DNA of 64,000 nt, from positions 2,480,001-2,544,000 of the forward strand of contig NZ_OY762512.1 in the NCBI RefSeq assembly GCF_963665995.1, in the 5' to 3' direction. Below, in pieces: positions 1 to 9,701 of the stretch (the first letter of the stretch is position 1; every line of letters begins with the position of its first letter). The notes beneath the pieces are model-generated. The model did not search any database. It saw only the letters and a program-made list of their open reading frames with translations, and had not been told where the DNA came from. Origin of the DNA: Pleurocapsa sp. FMAR1. Lineage in GTDB: Bacteria > Cyanobacteriota > Cyanobacteriia > Cyanobacteriales > Xenococcaceae. The translations under genes and the position numbers were made by a program.

Positions 1-984
1 GAATTAGATTACCTTTATGAATTAGGCTGGCGACGTTCGGTCTTTATGGTAGACGATAACTTTATTGGCAACAAGCGCAACGTCAAGCTGTTTCTTAAAG
101 AATTAAAAGTCTGGCAAGAGAAACATCAATATCCTTTTGATTTTAATACAGAGGCTTCGGTAGATTTAGCTGCCGACTCTGAATTGATGGAATTGATGGT
201 GCAGTGTAATTTTAACGCTGTCTTTTTAGGAATTGAAACTCCTGATGAATCAAGTTTACAGTTAACAAAAAAATTCCAAAATACTCGTAGTTCTTTAGCA
301 GAAACTGTCGATACTATGATTAGGGCCGGGTTGCGTCCGATGGCGGGATTTATTATCGGTTTTGATGGCGAGAAAACAGGTGCTGGTCAACGAATTATTG
401 ATTTTGTAGAGTCAGCAGCAATTCCCACTGCTATGTTTGGGATGTTGCAGGCTTTACCTTTAACTGCTTTGTGGGCGCGTTTAGAAAAAGAAAATCGTTT
501 GCGAGACAGTAACCAGCAAGACATCAACCAAACTACCTTGATGAACTTTGTGCCTACTCGACCCATTGAAGAAATTGCCCATGAATACATTGAGGCATTT
601 TGGACGCTGTACGAGCCAAAAACCTATTTAGATAGAGTTTATCGCTGTTTTCTAAAGTTGGGAGCAGCAAAACACGAAGCACCCTTTACCATGCCTAATT
701 GGGTAGACATTCGCGCCTTAGGGATTGTTATTTGGCGACAGGGCGTTAAACGAGATACTCGCTGGAAGTTTTGGCATCATCTATTTGGTATTTTCCGTCA
801 TAATCCTGGGGTTTGGGAACATTACCTAACCATGTGCGCTCATAACGAGCATTTCCTCGAATACCGGCAAATTGTCAAAGATGAAATTGAAGCGCAGCTA
901 GCAGAATTTCAGACACAAGAAAGGCAGTTACAGCCAGCAGATTTTGAAAAGGTGAATGCGATCCTTGAGCTACGTAAAGCTTAA
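1..984 (+). CDS. Radical SAM protein, C-terminal part (5' end outside window)
   Basis: The reading frame is open from base 1, so this is the C-terminal part of a longer gene; the ATG at 46 is internal. The visible part holds the second half of a radical SAM TIM barrel (FMVDDNF near the start, then FLGIETPDESSL and AGFIIGFDGE) and a C-terminal region resembling DUF4070, which is typical of B12-binding-domain radical SAM enzymes of the cyanobacterial type. The cobalamin domain and the CxxxCxxC cluster motif would lie upstream and cannot be seen. The substrate is unknown. Family membership is fairly sure from the barrel motifs and C-terminal architecture. Confidence 0.85.
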   Translation, partial: ELDYLYELGWRRSVFMVDDNFIGNKRNVKLFLKELKVWQEKHQYPFDFNTEASVDLAADSELMELMVQCNFNAVFLGIETPDESSLQLTKKFQNTRSSLAETVDTMIRAGLRPMAGFIIGFDGEKTGAGQRIIDFVESAAIPTAMFGMLQALPLTALWARLEKENRLRDSNQQDINQTTLMNFVPTRPIEEIAHEYIEAFWTLYEPKTYLDRVYRCFLKLGAAKHEAPFTMPNWVDIRALGIVIWRQGVKRDTRWKFWHHLFGIFRHNPGVWEHYLTMCAHNEHFLEYRQIVKDEIEAQLAEFQTQERQLQPADFEKVNAILELRKA

Positions 985-1166
985 TCGCAGACTATTTTTG
1001 CTCGAACATAATATAAAACAGATTACAGATCTGTAAAGATGCTCACAGAATTTGATATTTTGCACCTTAATCAAATAAAGAATATCAAGATCAGTTAAAA
1101 TTCAAACTGAGGTAGTTAATCAATAATTAATTACCTCTTTTAACTTCAAACAGTAAATATCTTTTA

Positions 1167-1991
1167 ATGATCTGGCCGTTTAATAAAACTAAAAAACAAA
1201 TTGCGCGCATTGAAATCACTGGTGCGATCGCTTCAGAGACTCGTAAACACGTTCTTAAAGCTTTTAAAACCATTGAAGAAAAGAAATTTCCTGCCCTATT
1301 GTTACGCATCGATTCTCCTGGGGGGACAGTGGCAGATTCTCAAGAAATCTTTGCCGCCCTTCAGCGATTGCAGTCTGAAAAAGATGTTAAAGTTGTCGCT
1401 AGCTTTGGCAATATCTCTGCTTCAGGAGGAGTTTATATTGGCGTAGGCGCAAAGCACATTGTTTCTAACCCAGGTACTATCACAGGCAGCATTGGCGTAA
1501 TTTTGCGTGGTAATAATTTAGAAAGATTGTTAGATAAAGTAGGAGTTTCTTTTAAGGTTATCAAATCTGGACCCTATAAAGATATACTGGCGTTTGATCG
1601 CCAATTGACCGAGGAAGAAGAAGTTATTCTCCAACAGTTAATTGATGTTAGCTATGGTCAGTTTGTCGCCACCGTAGCTAAAGGTCGTGGCTTAGACGAA
1701 GAGACAGTCAGAACCTTTGCTGATGGTCGGGTATTTACTGGTGAACAGGCTTTAGAACTAGGTCTAGTAGATCGCTTGGGTACAGAAGAAGATGCCCGAC
1801 GATGGGCAGCAGAATTAGTCGGGCTAGATCCTGAAAAAACCGAATGCTTTAATATTGAAGAACCAAAACCGTTTATTAATCGCTTTATTCCTGGTAGAAG
1901 CCAAGTTAGGTCTGGCATTGGCATGGCAATAGATTCACTACAGTTCGATCTTGCTACTAGTGGTTTACCTCTGTGGCTATATAGACCTTAA
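1167..1991 (+). CDS. sppA: Signal peptide peptidase SppA, short (36K) type
   Basis: Serine protease of family S49 (ClpP fold), which degrades signal peptides left in the membrane after secretion. The 274 residues match the short bacterial form with one catalytic domain. The Ser-Lys dyad is visible: Ser86 in SASGGVY and Lys138 in SGPYKDI. Their spacing of 52 equals that in Bacillus SppA (Ser147/Lys199). The substrate-groove motif RIDSPGGT lies at residues 47-54. No clear N-terminal membrane anchor is present, since the protein starts MIWPFNKTKK; the cyanobacterial short form may bind the membrane peripherally (inference). It is co-oriented with aroH, 188 bp downstream. Confidence 0.92.
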   Translation: MIWPFNKTKKQIARIEITGAIASETRKHVLKAFKTIEEKKFPALLLRIDSPGGTVADSQEIFAALQRLQSEKDVKVVASFGNISASGGVYIGVGAKHIVSNPGTITGSIGVILRGNNLERLLDKVGVSFKVIKSGPYKDILAFDRQLTEEEEVILQQLIDVSYGQFVATVAKGRGLDEETVRTFADGRVFTGEQALELGLVDRLGTEEDARRWAAELVGLDPEKTECFNIEEPKPFINRFIPGRSQVRSGIGMAIDSLQFDLATSGLPLWLYRP

Positions 1992-2100
1992 GTAAGCCAG
2001 TAAGTATTATTTATGCTTTTCAATGCTTGCTTGTCCCTAAACCTGAGCTTCAATAAGCTTAAGATAATACCTTTTGAACAAATATATTAAATTGACAGTT

Positions 2101-2121
2101 GTTCATTGTTCATTGTTCATT
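2101..2121 (+). repeat. Heptanucleotide tandem repeat (GTTCATT)x3
   Basis: Three exact copies of GTTCATT in the sppA-aroH spacer. This is a short tandemly repeated repetitive (STRR) array of the kind common in cyanobacterial intergenic DNA. Arrays with other heptamers recur at 20666, 23026, 26196, 34550 and 43198. Confidence 0.8.
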
Positions 2122-2179
2122 GATAATAGTGTGGTGTTAAATATAAGAATTTAAAAATCAACTTTAGGGGAAAAAAACA

Positions 2180-2563
2180 GTGGAGTGGAAAGTAAGAGGC
2201 ATTCGGGGGGCAACAACTGTAGCTAAAAATGCACCAAGAGCGATCGCCGAGGCAGTTAATGAACTATTAGATGAAATTGAGGCGCACAATCAATTTCGAG
2301 CAGAAGATATAGTTTGCGTCTTTTTTACTACCACTGCCGATCTTGACACTATGTTTCCTGCTGCTGCTGCCAGGAAACGTCCTGGTTGGGATCATGTTCC
2401 TCTAATAGATCTAGATCAAATGAAAGTGAAAGGCAGCTTAGAATATTGCATCAGGATTTTAATTCAAGTCAATACTCCTCATGCTCAATCGGCAATGGTA
2501 CATTGTTATTTGCGACAGGCGCAAAATTTACGTCCAGACTTAGATCTTCAAATCTATAGCTGA
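2180..2563 (+). CDS. aroH: Chorismate mutase, AroH class
   Basis: Converts chorismate to prephenate for phenylalanine and tyrosine synthesis. The 127-residue length and the N-terminus WKVRGIRGATT are characteristic of the trimeric AroH (Bacillus-type) fold rather than the AroQ helical fold. The early Arg in RGIRGATT and the later RILIQVNT segment correspond to known active-site positions of this class. The start is a GTG at 2180, preceded at a good distance by an AGGGGAA Shine-Dalgarno sequence around 2166; no ATG would retain the conserved N-terminus. It stands alone between sppA and a convergent pentapeptide gene. Confidence 0.93.
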   Translation: MEWKVRGIRGATTVAKNAPRAIAEAVNELLDEIEAHNQFRAEDIVCVFFTTTADLDTMFPAAAARKRPGWDHVPLIDLDQMKVKGSLEYCIRILIQVNTPHAQSAMVHCYLRQAQNLRPDLDLQIYS

Positions 2564-2585
2564 TAATTTATTTATTTAAAGTAGA

Positions 2586-3509
2586 TTAAATTAGTCTCAT
2601 TCCCATATTAGAAGGTATAAATCCAGGATCGAAAAAAGTTTCAGAATTGTAGGATGCACCTTTAAAATTAGCACCTTGAAGTTTGGCATTACGTAGATCC
2701 GCCCCTTGAAAGCAGACGTTAACAAAATAACCGTGTCTTAGATCGGCTTCTCTTAGATTTGCTTGCTGAAAATTAGACCCTTCTAAATGAGCATCGGTCA
2801 AATTAACATGATTCAAACAAGCTCCTTCAAAATCTACTTCCTTTAGAATTGCTTTTTCCAAATTAGCGCCAGTTAAATTAACTAGTTTTAAAGACGAATT
2901 ACTTAAATTAGCCTGCTTTAATTCTGCACCTGTCAAATTGGAATGATTAAGATTGACTCCTTTAAGGGTTACATTATTTAACTTTATTTTTTTTAATTGC
3001 GATCTTTGAAAATCAGTTTCTCCTCTAATATAATTTTTTAGTAACTCGTAAGGAGTAGCAAAAGATTTACGGGGTGACCTATCGTTTCGACCAAGAATCA
3101 GTATATTTTTAACCAAGAAATCGACGGTTTGTTGCTTAACAAAACCCATTTTAACTGCTAAGTGATGAAAACGAACTTTTTCTTCTTGATTAGTTTGCTC
3201 TTCTAAAATATAGTTAATTTGTTTTTCGCTTAAGAGTGCAGCTTTTCTAAAATAGTAAACGAGAGGATATTTTTCTTGGGCTATTAGTTTATACCATTCC
3301 TCAACAAAAAAGTCTGCGGTTTCTTGTTTGATCCAACCTCTTAAAGCCATAATTTCGCCAATTTTAAGATTGGGACTTTTAAATTGATCCTGTAAAGCAA
3401 TTTCAATTTGTTGAGCCGAAATTAAACCAGCTTCATTTAAAAGCTGACCTAGAGGTTGCTTATGACTTTGATTCGAGACTGAAGAATCAGAGGATAAAGG
3501 TTGATTCAT
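2586..3509 (-). CDS. Pentapeptide-repeat protein with two helical N-terminal modules
   Basis: A 307-residue protein in two parts. Residues 20-145 hold two copies of a helical module (LGQLLNEAGLISAQQIEIAL..., then LLSEKQINYILEEQ...) like the small N-terminal domains found before many cyanobacterial pentapeptide proteins and in GspE-like proteins. From about residue 172 to 290 runs a right-handed quadrilateral beta-helix of A(N/D)LXX repeats (LKGVNLNHSNLTGAELKQAN and similar). No catalytic motif is visible. The function is unknown; such proteins are thought to act by protein-protein contact. It converges on aroH, with only 22 bp between the stop codons. Confidence 0.85.
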   Translation of the reverse strand: MNQPLSSDSSVSNQSHKQPLGQLLNEAGLISAQQIEIALQDQFKSPNLKIGEIMALRGWIKQETADFFVEEWYKLIAQEKYPLVYYFRKAALLSEKQINYILEEQTNQEEKVRFHHLAVKMGFVKQQTVDFLVKNILILGRNDRSPRKSFATPYELLKNYIRGETDFQRSQLKKIKLNNVTLKGVNLNHSNLTGAELKQANLSNSSLKLVNLTGANLEKAILKEVDFEGACLNHVNLTDAHLEGSNFQQANLREADLRHGYFVNVCFQGADLRNAKLQGANFKGASYNSETFFDPGFIPSNMGMRLI

Positions 3510-3784
3510 AATTGTCTAAGAATATAGTCCAATTATTAAACACTTTTTTGAGTACACAATTATAACTGTGTTTTTTATATTGTTAATTTTAGTCTCCTAA
3601 AAAAAGAATCGGCAACAGTAAAAACACTTCTCTCGATCTGTTTTTCTTTATATAGTCAATGACCTTGGCGATCGCAAAGTTGCTTGAATTCGGTTTAATT
3701 GTCATAACTTACACTAGCAAAGCTAATCGCAATATAGATAAACTGAAATATATTTAGTTTAGATAAAGGATTGATTTAAACAGG

Positions 3785-5257
3785 ATGCAAATCAAAGCAA
3801 CCAATACAGCATTACTAGACTGGACTGGCGACTTGCTAGCAGTTGGTATCTTAGAAGGTGAAACGGAGCTTCTAGGAGACTTAGCTAAGTTAGATGAGAA
3901 ATTAGCAGCGACAATTTCTGAATTAATTGCTGACGAAGAATTTGAGGGAAAAGCTGGTACTACTGCCGTAAGTCGTGTTGGAGGCAAAAATCCCGTGCGT
4001 AAAATTGCTTTAGTTGGCTTAGGTAAAGCCCAGGATTTAAAATTAGATAGCTGGCGTAGTGCAGCAGCAGCGATCGCTCGCCTAGCGACCAAAGAGAAGA
4101 CTTTAGGAATCAGCTTACCTAACGGATCAGAATCAGCAGAAGATATCGCTCAGAGTATGACTGAGGCAATTATTCTCGCTCTTCATCAAGATAATCGCTT
4201 TAAATCTAAACCTGAAGATAAAGAACCTAAATTAGAAACAATCGATCTAATTGGCTTAGCTGGACAAGATCGAGCGATCGCTAATGCTCAAATCATTGCC
4301 GATGGTGTAATTTTTGCCAGAGAATTAGTTAATGCCCCTGCTAACGAGGTTACTCCCGTAACTATGGCCCAAAAGGCACAACAGTTAGCAAAAGAGTATG
4401 GCTTGGAAATAAAAATCTTGGAACAAGCAGACTGTGAAAAATTTGAGCAGGGCATGGGTGCGTACTTAGGAGTTGGACAAGCTTCAGATATACCACCCAA
4501 GTTTATTCATCTGACTTATAAGCCCCAAGGTACAGCTAAACGTAAAGTAGCCATTGTCGGTAAAAGTGTAACCTTTGATTCTGGTGGTTTGAACCTTAAA
4601 CCTAGCGGTAGTGGCATTGAAACCATGAAAATGGATATGGGCGGTGGTGCAGCTACTCTGGGGACAGCAAAAGCGATCGCCAGGCTTAAGCCTGATGTGG
4701 AAGTTCACTTTATCTGTGCTGCTACAGAGAATATGATTAGCGGTAAGGCAATGCGCCCAGGAGACATTCTTAAAGCCGCAAATGGTAAAACTATTGAAGT
4801 TAACAATACGGACGCAGAGGGTAGACTTACTCTGGCAGATGCTTTAGTCTATGCAGAAAAATTAGAGGTAGATGCGATCGTCGATCTGGCGACTCTCACT
4901 GGGGCTTGTATTGTAGCTTTGGGCAACAATATTGCTGGACTGTGGAGTACTGACGATACTTTGGCAACAGAAATGAAAAAGGCTGCGGAGTCAGCAGGGG
5001 AAAAGTTTTGGCAGCTACCAATGGAAGAAAAATATTTTGAAGGCTTGAAGTCAGAGATTGCTGACATGAAAAATACTGGACCACGTCCTGGTGGTTCAAT
5101 TACTGCTGCTTTGTTCCTCAAACAATTTATCAAAGATACACCTTGGATGCATTTAGATGTAGCAGGACCAGTTTGGGCAGATTCTCCTAATGGTGTTAAT
5201 AATAAAGGGGCAACAGGTTTTCCCGTGAGGACTTTAGTTAACTGGGTAAATAGCTAG
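3785..5257 (+). CDS. pepA: Leucyl aminopeptidase (M17 cytosol aminopeptidase)
   Basis: Two-metal aminopeptidase releasing N-terminal residues from peptides in the cytoplasm. At 490 residues it has the usual family length. The M17 signature NTDAEGRL, carrying metal ligands Asp and Glu plus the catalytic Arg, lies near residue 340. Upstream are the metal-binding segments [10 protein letters not shown] and MDMGGGAA. The N-terminal 160 residues form the variable alpha/beta domain, rich in Leu and Glu. The ATG at 3785 gives the normal family N-terminus and follows AACAGG. The gene is monocistronic in appearance, 222 bp before the porin. Confidence 0.96.
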   Translation: MQIKATNTALLDWTGDLLAVGILEGETELLGDLAKLDEKLAATISELIADEEFEGKAGTTAVSRVGGKNPVRKIALVGLGKAQDLKLDSWRSAAAAIARLATKEKTLGISLPNGSESAEDIAQSMTEAIILALHQDNRFKSKPEDKEPKLETIDLIGLAGQDRAIANAQIIADGVIFARELVNAPANEVTPVTMAQKAQQLAKEYGLEIKILEQADCEKFEQGMGAYLGVGQASDIPPKFIHLTYKPQGTAKRKVAIVGKSVTFDSGGLNLKPSGSGIETMKMDMGGGAATLGTAKAIARLKPDVEVHFICAATENMISGKAMRPGDILKAANGKTIEVNNTDAEGRLTLADALVYAEKLEVDAIVDLATLTGACIVALGNNIAGLWSTDDTLATEMKKAAESAGEKFWQLPMEEKYFEGLKSEIADMKNTGPRPGGSITAALFLKQFIKDTPWMHLDVAGPVWADSPNGVNNKGATGFPVRTLVNWVNS

Positions 5258-5479
5258 ATTTATCAAATAAATCTTCGATCTGCTCAAGCCATAGCTGGAA
5301 GCAAAAGCTTGACAATTACAAATATTGATAAAATTTTAACAAAAGCGTATCCCAGGATACACAATGACTAAAATATAGTTGTTAATTTTGTTAGTGAATT
5401 CTAATACCAAAACTGAAAATATTGGTTTGGTATTGAGGCGATCGCCAAAAAGCGATTATTTTTTTAAGGTGTGAGGAAA

Positions 5480-7084
5480 ATGTTGAAAATATTACGTAAT
5501 TTGTTGTTGGCATCTCCAGCAATAGTAGCTTTGGTATTAGGCTGTGAGTTATCAGCCTCTGCTGAGTCAGCTTCAGAAGTAAAAGACAATACTCAACTGC
5601 TAGATCAAATCAATAACTATAGTCAAGAAGGGAAGACCAATCCTCGTAATCAGGTAACTAACGTCAATCAGTTAAGAGATGTTTCTCCTACAGATTGGGC
5701 TTATGAAGCTTTACGTAGTCTCGTTGACCGCTATGGCTGTATTGCTGGTTATCCAAATCAAACCTACCGTGGCGATCAGCCCCTAACTCGTTATGAGTTT
5801 GCTGCTGGTTTAAACTCTTGCTTAAACCAAATTGAACGCTTGATTGCTTCTCAAGGATCGGTTAGTCAAGAAGACCTTGATACTATCAATCGTCTTCAAC
5901 AAGAGTTTGAAGCAGAATTAGCTACCTTGGGTGGTCGGGTTGACGAACTTGAAACTCGCACCGCTACTTTAGAAGATAACCAATTTTCTACTACTACCAA
6001 ATTAGAAGGAGAAGCCGTTTTTGGGATCACCAATGATTTTAATAACACTGATCTTAATAAGACAGTATTTCAAGATAGGATACGTTTAGCTTTTGTATCT
6101 AGTTTCTTTGGAAAAGATGCTCTATACACTCGTCTTGATGCTGCAAACGCTGGATTTGGTTTTCAAACCAAAGACGGAAATGGAGATCCTGTCGATCTTC
6201 AGACTGGTGCTTTAACCTATCAGACTGGTGACACTGGTAACGATATCGTTATCGGCTGGTTGGCTTACTATTTCCCCCTTGGTGAAAAAATCGATGTTTA
6301 CCTGCCTGCTGCTTTCCCTCTATGGGTTGACTTTGTTCCTTCTCTTAGCCCTTATTTAGATTCATTTACTGGTGCTACTGGCTCTCTTTCCAGCTTTGCT
6401 GAGTCTAGTCCTATCTATAAGATTGGTTTACCTTCGGGTGGTGGTATTGGTTTTAACTTCAAACCTGTAGATTTTGTTACCGTCAGTGCTGGCTACTTTG
6501 GTGGAGATTCGGCTAACCCAATCGGAGCTGAAGATGGTGGTTTATTCAACGAAGAATATTCTGCTTTGGGTCAGGTTACTCTTAGCCTTTTAGATGAAAA
6601 ACTACAGATAGCTGGTACATATGTACTAGGTCAGTTTGGTGCGACTGATAACACTATTTATGACTTAGGGGTGGGTACTGCTTTGGCAAGACAGCCCTTT
6701 GGCGAAGGTGTTAGAGTTGCTGCTAACTCCTACGGTGTAGAAGCTGCATATCAACTGGGAGACAAGCTTGCCCTAAATGCTTTTGGTATGTATAGCAATA
6801 CTAAAGAAGCTGCTGGTAACGGTAATGCAGATATATGGTCTTATGGTGCTGGGCTTTCATTCCCCGATTTCGGCAAAGAAGGTAACCTGGCTGCTCTATT
6901 TGCTGGTGTAGAACCCTATGCAGGAGATGAAAGCAATCCTATTCACCTTGAAGGCTTGTACAAATATCAATTCAGTGACAATATCTCAGTTACTCCAGGT
7001 GTGGTTTATATAATCAACCCCAACGGCAACGATACAGATGATGATGGCATAATCGGTGTGCTTAGAACAACCTTTACTTTCTAG
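5480..7084 (+). CDS. Outer-membrane porin with SLH domain (iron-uptake porin / OprB-like)
   Basis: Cyanobacterial outer-membrane channel for ions and small solutes. The protein begins with a signal peptide (hydrophobic residues about 6-21, ending ASA). An SLH domain follows at about 65-118 (DVSPTDWAYEALRSLVDRYG..., TRYEFAAGL), which anchors to peptidoglycan-linked polysaccharide. A coiled-coil linker (EDLDTINRLQQEFEAEL) leads to a beta-barrel of the carbohydrate-selective porin type that ends in Phe. A GTG at 5471 is in frame upstream, but the ATG at 5480 has a better Shine-Dalgarno (AAGGTGTGAGG) and starts the signal peptide cleanly, so it is chosen. A strong terminator follows the stop. Confidence 0.92.
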   Translation: MLKILRNLLLASPAIVALVLGCELSASAESASEVKDNTQLLDQINNYSQEGKTNPRNQVTNVNQLRDVSPTDWAYEALRSLVDRYGCIAGYPNQTYRGDQPLTRYEFAAGLNSCLNQIERLIASQGSVSQEDLDTINRLQQEFEAELATLGGRVDELETRTATLEDNQFSTTTKLEGEAVFGITNDFNNTDLNKTVFQDRIRLAFVSSFFGKDALYTRLDAANAGFGFQTKDGNGDPVDLQTGALTYQTGDTGNDIVIGWLAYYFPLGEKIDVYLPAAFPLWVDFVPSLSPYLDSFTGATGSLSSFAESSPIYKIGLPSGGGIGFNFKPVDFVTVSAGYFGGDSANPIGAEDGGLFNEEYSALGQVTLSLLDEKLQIAGTYVLGQFGATDNTIYDLGVGTALARQPFGEGVRVAANSYGVEAAYQLGDKLALNAFGMYSNTKEAAGNGNADIWSYGAGLSFPDFGKEGNLAALFAGVEPYAGDESNPIHLEGLYKYQFSDNISVTPGVVYIINPNGNDTDDDGIIGVLRTTFTF

Positions 7085-7128
7085 GAAAGTAGCTTTTGAG
7101 TATTTTATTATTTATCAATCATTTTATT

Positions 7129-7161
7129 AACCACAGTTAATTATTAAACTGTGGTTTTTTT
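7129..7161 (+). terminator. Rho-independent terminator of the porin gene
   Basis: A 10-bp perfect stem (AACCACAGTT / AACTGTGGTT, 7129-7138 with 7147-7156) with an 8-nt loop, followed by a run of seven T at 7155-7161. It lies 45 bp after the porin stop. Confidence 0.9.
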
Positions 7162-7292
7162 GATGATTAACCTGAGTTCGTATTGAAGCTAAAAGCTTAT
7201 CTTTGGATACACTACAAGTTTTAATTTTATATTCGTTGGACGCTAACCTTAATCTAGTTTAGATTGGCTTAACTAATTTAGATTGGCTTAGA

Positions 7293-8177
7293 ATGAACAA
7301 AAAAACAGAAATACCTTTAGCAAACTTTAATGAAGCTGAATATCTTCGATTGAATCGGGATATATCAGATGCAGTGCAGCGAGGTGATTTTGCATTTGGC
7401 TGGGAACACTATTTGAGGTTTGGAATCAATGAAGAAAGACCTGGATTAAGCCAGACCAGCGCAATTGTCGAGCAGCTAACAAAAAATATTGTTTCCATAC
7501 CCGTTCCACCTCCTGTCTTAAGGACTAGAGTACATGGTGCAGAAGCAATGTCGGAGTTTCATAAAATAGGTAAAGTAGTTGCCTTAGATCTTGAATCTAC
7601 TATTTATTCTAATCGTATTCAGCTTGGCGATCGCAGTAAGATCCTCGACTTTGGCTGTGGTTGTGGTCGAATTATTACCTGGTTTCAAAATCTCTATCCC
7701 CAGAGCAAGTTTTACGGGAGTGATATAGACGGCGAAGCTATAGCTTGGTGTCAGTCAAATCTGGCAAATCGAGGCGAATTTTTGGTAAATAAAAATCTAC
7801 CGCCATTACCCTTTGCCGATGATTTCTTCGATCTGGTATACTCTATTTCTATATTTACTCATCTACCCGAAGAGATGCAGTTTGTCTGGCTCAAAGAACT
7901 AAATAGAGTTTGCAGAAAAGGGGCGTATTTATTATTGACGGTTCATGGAAGTCACTGTTTTCCTGTGAAGACAGAAGAAGCAAAAGCTGAATTTGCTCAT
8001 AACGGTTTTTATTACTTAGTAGGTGATGGCACCAGCGGACTACCAGAATTTTATCAAAACTGCTATCACACTGAAGCCTATATTCGCGATCGCTGGAGTG
8101 ATTTTTTTGAAATTCGACAAATTGTCACCAAAGGAGTTGCCAACTTTCAAGATTTAGTTATCTGTTCTAATAAGTGA
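7293..8177 (+). CDS. Class I SAM-dependent methyltransferase with N-terminal helical module
   Basis: Residues 116-126 (ILDFGCGCGRI) are the SAM-binding motif I. SDIDGEA follows as motif II and a DLVYSISIFTHL segment as motif IV, so this is a Rossmann methyltransferase. Residues 11-50 (NFNEAEYLRLNRD...WEHYLRFGINEERPG) form a small module often seen in front of glycosyltransferases and methyltransferases of surface-polysaccharide clusters. The acceptor is unknown; a sugar or glycolipid target is inference from that module. It is a single gene between the porin and the convergent psbDC operon. Upstream at about 7251-7290, a 14-nt stretch TTTAGATTGGCTTA occurs twice. Confidence 0.85.
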   Translation: MNKKTEIPLANFNEAEYLRLNRDISDAVQRGDFAFGWEHYLRFGINEERPGLSQTSAIVEQLTKNIVSIPVPPPVLRTRVHGAEAMSEFHKIGKVVALDLESTIYSNRIQLGDRSKILDFGCGCGRIITWFQNLYPQSKFYGSDIDGEAIAWCQSNLANRGEFLVNKNLPPLPFADDFFDLVYSISIFTHLPEEMQFVWLKELNRVCRKGAYLLLTVHGSHCFPVKTEEAKAEFAHNGFYYLVGDGTSGLPEFYQNCYHTEAYIRDRWSDFFEIRQIVTKGVANFQDLVICSNK

Positions 8178-8230
8178 TAGGACTACCTTTTACCCTTTCA
8201 TTTTAATACTCCGAGAGTGACATAAAAGAA

Positions 8231-8268
8231 ATAAACAAGCCTCTGCAAAATTGCAGAGGCTTGTTTAT
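8231..8268 (-). terminator. Terminator of the psbDC operon
   Basis: A perfect 18-bp inverted repeat (8231-8248 with 8251-8268) containing AAGCCTCTGCA on one arm, 48 bp beyond the psbC stop. On the minus strand the stem is followed by the T-rich stretch TTCTTTTATG. It may also stop transcription of the convergent methyltransferase gene. Confidence 0.85.
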
Positions 8269-8315
8269 TAAATAGACTATAGTTCAAGTACCCAATTTAC
8301 TAATTCAGTAATTGA

Positions 8316-9701
8316 TTAGTCTAAGTCAGGCATAAATAATGTAGGTTCGGTTTCCCGTTCGATACCTTTTTCAAAACCACCAGCAGTGGCTCTTGATCTA
8401 CCCGCGTGCCACCAGTGACCCACTAGGAAGAAGAAAGCCATAACGAACTGGAATGAAGCCAGCCACTGACGAATATTTACGAAGTTAAAAGAGTTAGACT
8501 CAGTGATAATACCACCAACAGAGTTGATCGAAGCATTAGGAGCATGAGTCATATACTCAGCAGCACGACGTAATTGCCAAGGCTGAATGTCATTTCTAAT
8601 TTTGTCGAGGTCAATACCGTTAGGACCACGCATAGGCTCTAACCAAGGACCGCGGAAATCCCAAAAACGCATTGTTTCTCCACCAAGAATGATTTCACCA
8701 GTAGGAGAGCGCATTAGGTATTTACCTAAGCCTGTAGGACCTTGAGATGAACCAATGTTCGCACCCATTTGTTGGTCACGAGCTAAGAAAGTAAAGGCTT
8801 GTGCTTGAGAAGCTTCGGCATTTGTAGGACCGTAAAACTCACTGGGATAAGCAGTGTTATTAAACCAGATATAGCAAGCAGCGATGAAGGACATCATGGA
8901 TACAGCAGCAAGACTATAGGAAAGATAAGCCTCGCCATTCCAAATCAAAGCACGACGCGCCCAACCAAAAGGCTTAGTCAAAATATGGAACACACCGCCA
9001 GCAATACAGATCAAGCCAACCCATATATGACCACCGATGATGTCTTCCATGTTGTTAACACCAACAATCCAGCCCTCGCCACCAAAAGGAGAAGACGTTA
9101 GATAGCCAAAGATTGTGGCAGGGTTGAGAGTGGGGTTAGTAATGAGACGAACATCTCCACCACCAGGAGCCCAGGAGTCATATACACCACCAAAGAACAT
9201 AGCCTTAAAGACTAATAGAAATGCACCAAGTCCCAGCAGAATTAGGTGATAACCAATGATATTAGTCATTTGGTTTTTGTCTTTCCAGTCTTGACTGAAA
9301 AAGTTTGAATATTCTTCTAGTTTCTCTGGACCACGCAGTGCATGGTAAATACCACCCAAACCAAGAACAGCGGAAGAGATTAGGTGTAAAACACCAACTA
9401 CGAAATAGGGGTAAGTATTAATTACTTCACCACCAGGACCTACGCCCCAGCCTAATGTGGCTAGGTGGGGAATAAGGATCATGCCCTGTTCATACATGGG
9501 CTTGTCAGGAACATAGTGTGCAACTTCATAGATAGTCATCGCACCAGTCCAGAAGACAATTAAGCCAGCGTGAGCGACGTGCGCGCCCAGAAGCTTACCG
9601 GAAAGATTGATTAAACGAGCATTGCCCGCCCACCAGGCAAAGCCGGTGGAATTAATGTCGCGACCTGCGCCACTGACAGCAGGATTAGAGAGCGTTACCA
9701 C
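8316..9701 (-). CDS. psbC: Photosystem II CP43 inner-antenna protein
   Basis: CP43 binds chlorophylls in the PSII core and supplies a ligand loop to the Mn cluster. With the GTG start at 9701 (MVTLSN...) the protein is 461 residues, the normal cyanobacterial length; the frame is open further up, but the overlap with psbD and a strong AGAGGAGG at 9711-9717 fix this start. The six-helix family pattern is intact ([27 protein letters not shown] near the end). Oddities: the chlorophyll-ligand His numbered 430 in crystal structures (residue 418 here) is Gln, in [10 protein letters not shown]. The Trp before structural His251 is Phe ([13 protein letters not shown]). It is co-transcribed with psbD, overlapping it by 17 bp. 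Confidence 0.95.
   Translation of the reverse strand: MVTLSNPAVSGAGRDINSTGFAWWAGNARLINLSGKLLGAHVAHAGLIVFWTGAMTIYEVAHYVPDKPMYEQGMILIPHLATLGWGVGPGGEVINTYPYFVVGVLHLISSAVLGLGGIYHALRGPEKLEEYSNFFSQDWKDKNQMTNIIGYHLILLGLGAFLLVFKAMFFGGVYDSWAPGGGDVRLITNPTLNPATIFGYLTSSPFGGEGWIVGVNNMEDIIGGHIWVGLICIAGGVFHILTKPFGWARRALIWNGEAYLSYSLAAVSMMSFIAACYIWFNNTAYPSEFYGPTNAEASQAQAFTFLARDQQMGANIGSSQGPTGLGKYLMRSPTGEIILGGETMRFWDFRGPWLEPMRGPNGIDLDKIRNDIQPWQLRRAAEYMTHAPNASINSVGGIITESNSFNFVNIRQWLASFQFVMAFFFLVGHWWHAGRSRATAGGFEKGIERETEPTLFMPDLD

Noticed and set aside
7251-7290. Repeated TTTAGATTGGCTTA before the methyltransferase as an operator
   Set aside because: It occurs only twice and overlaps, with no known motif; it could be a simple slippage duplication.
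8799-9101. Open frame opposite psbC (8799-9101)
   Set aside because: It is a shadow of the highly constrained psbC coding strand, with no ribosome site or family features.
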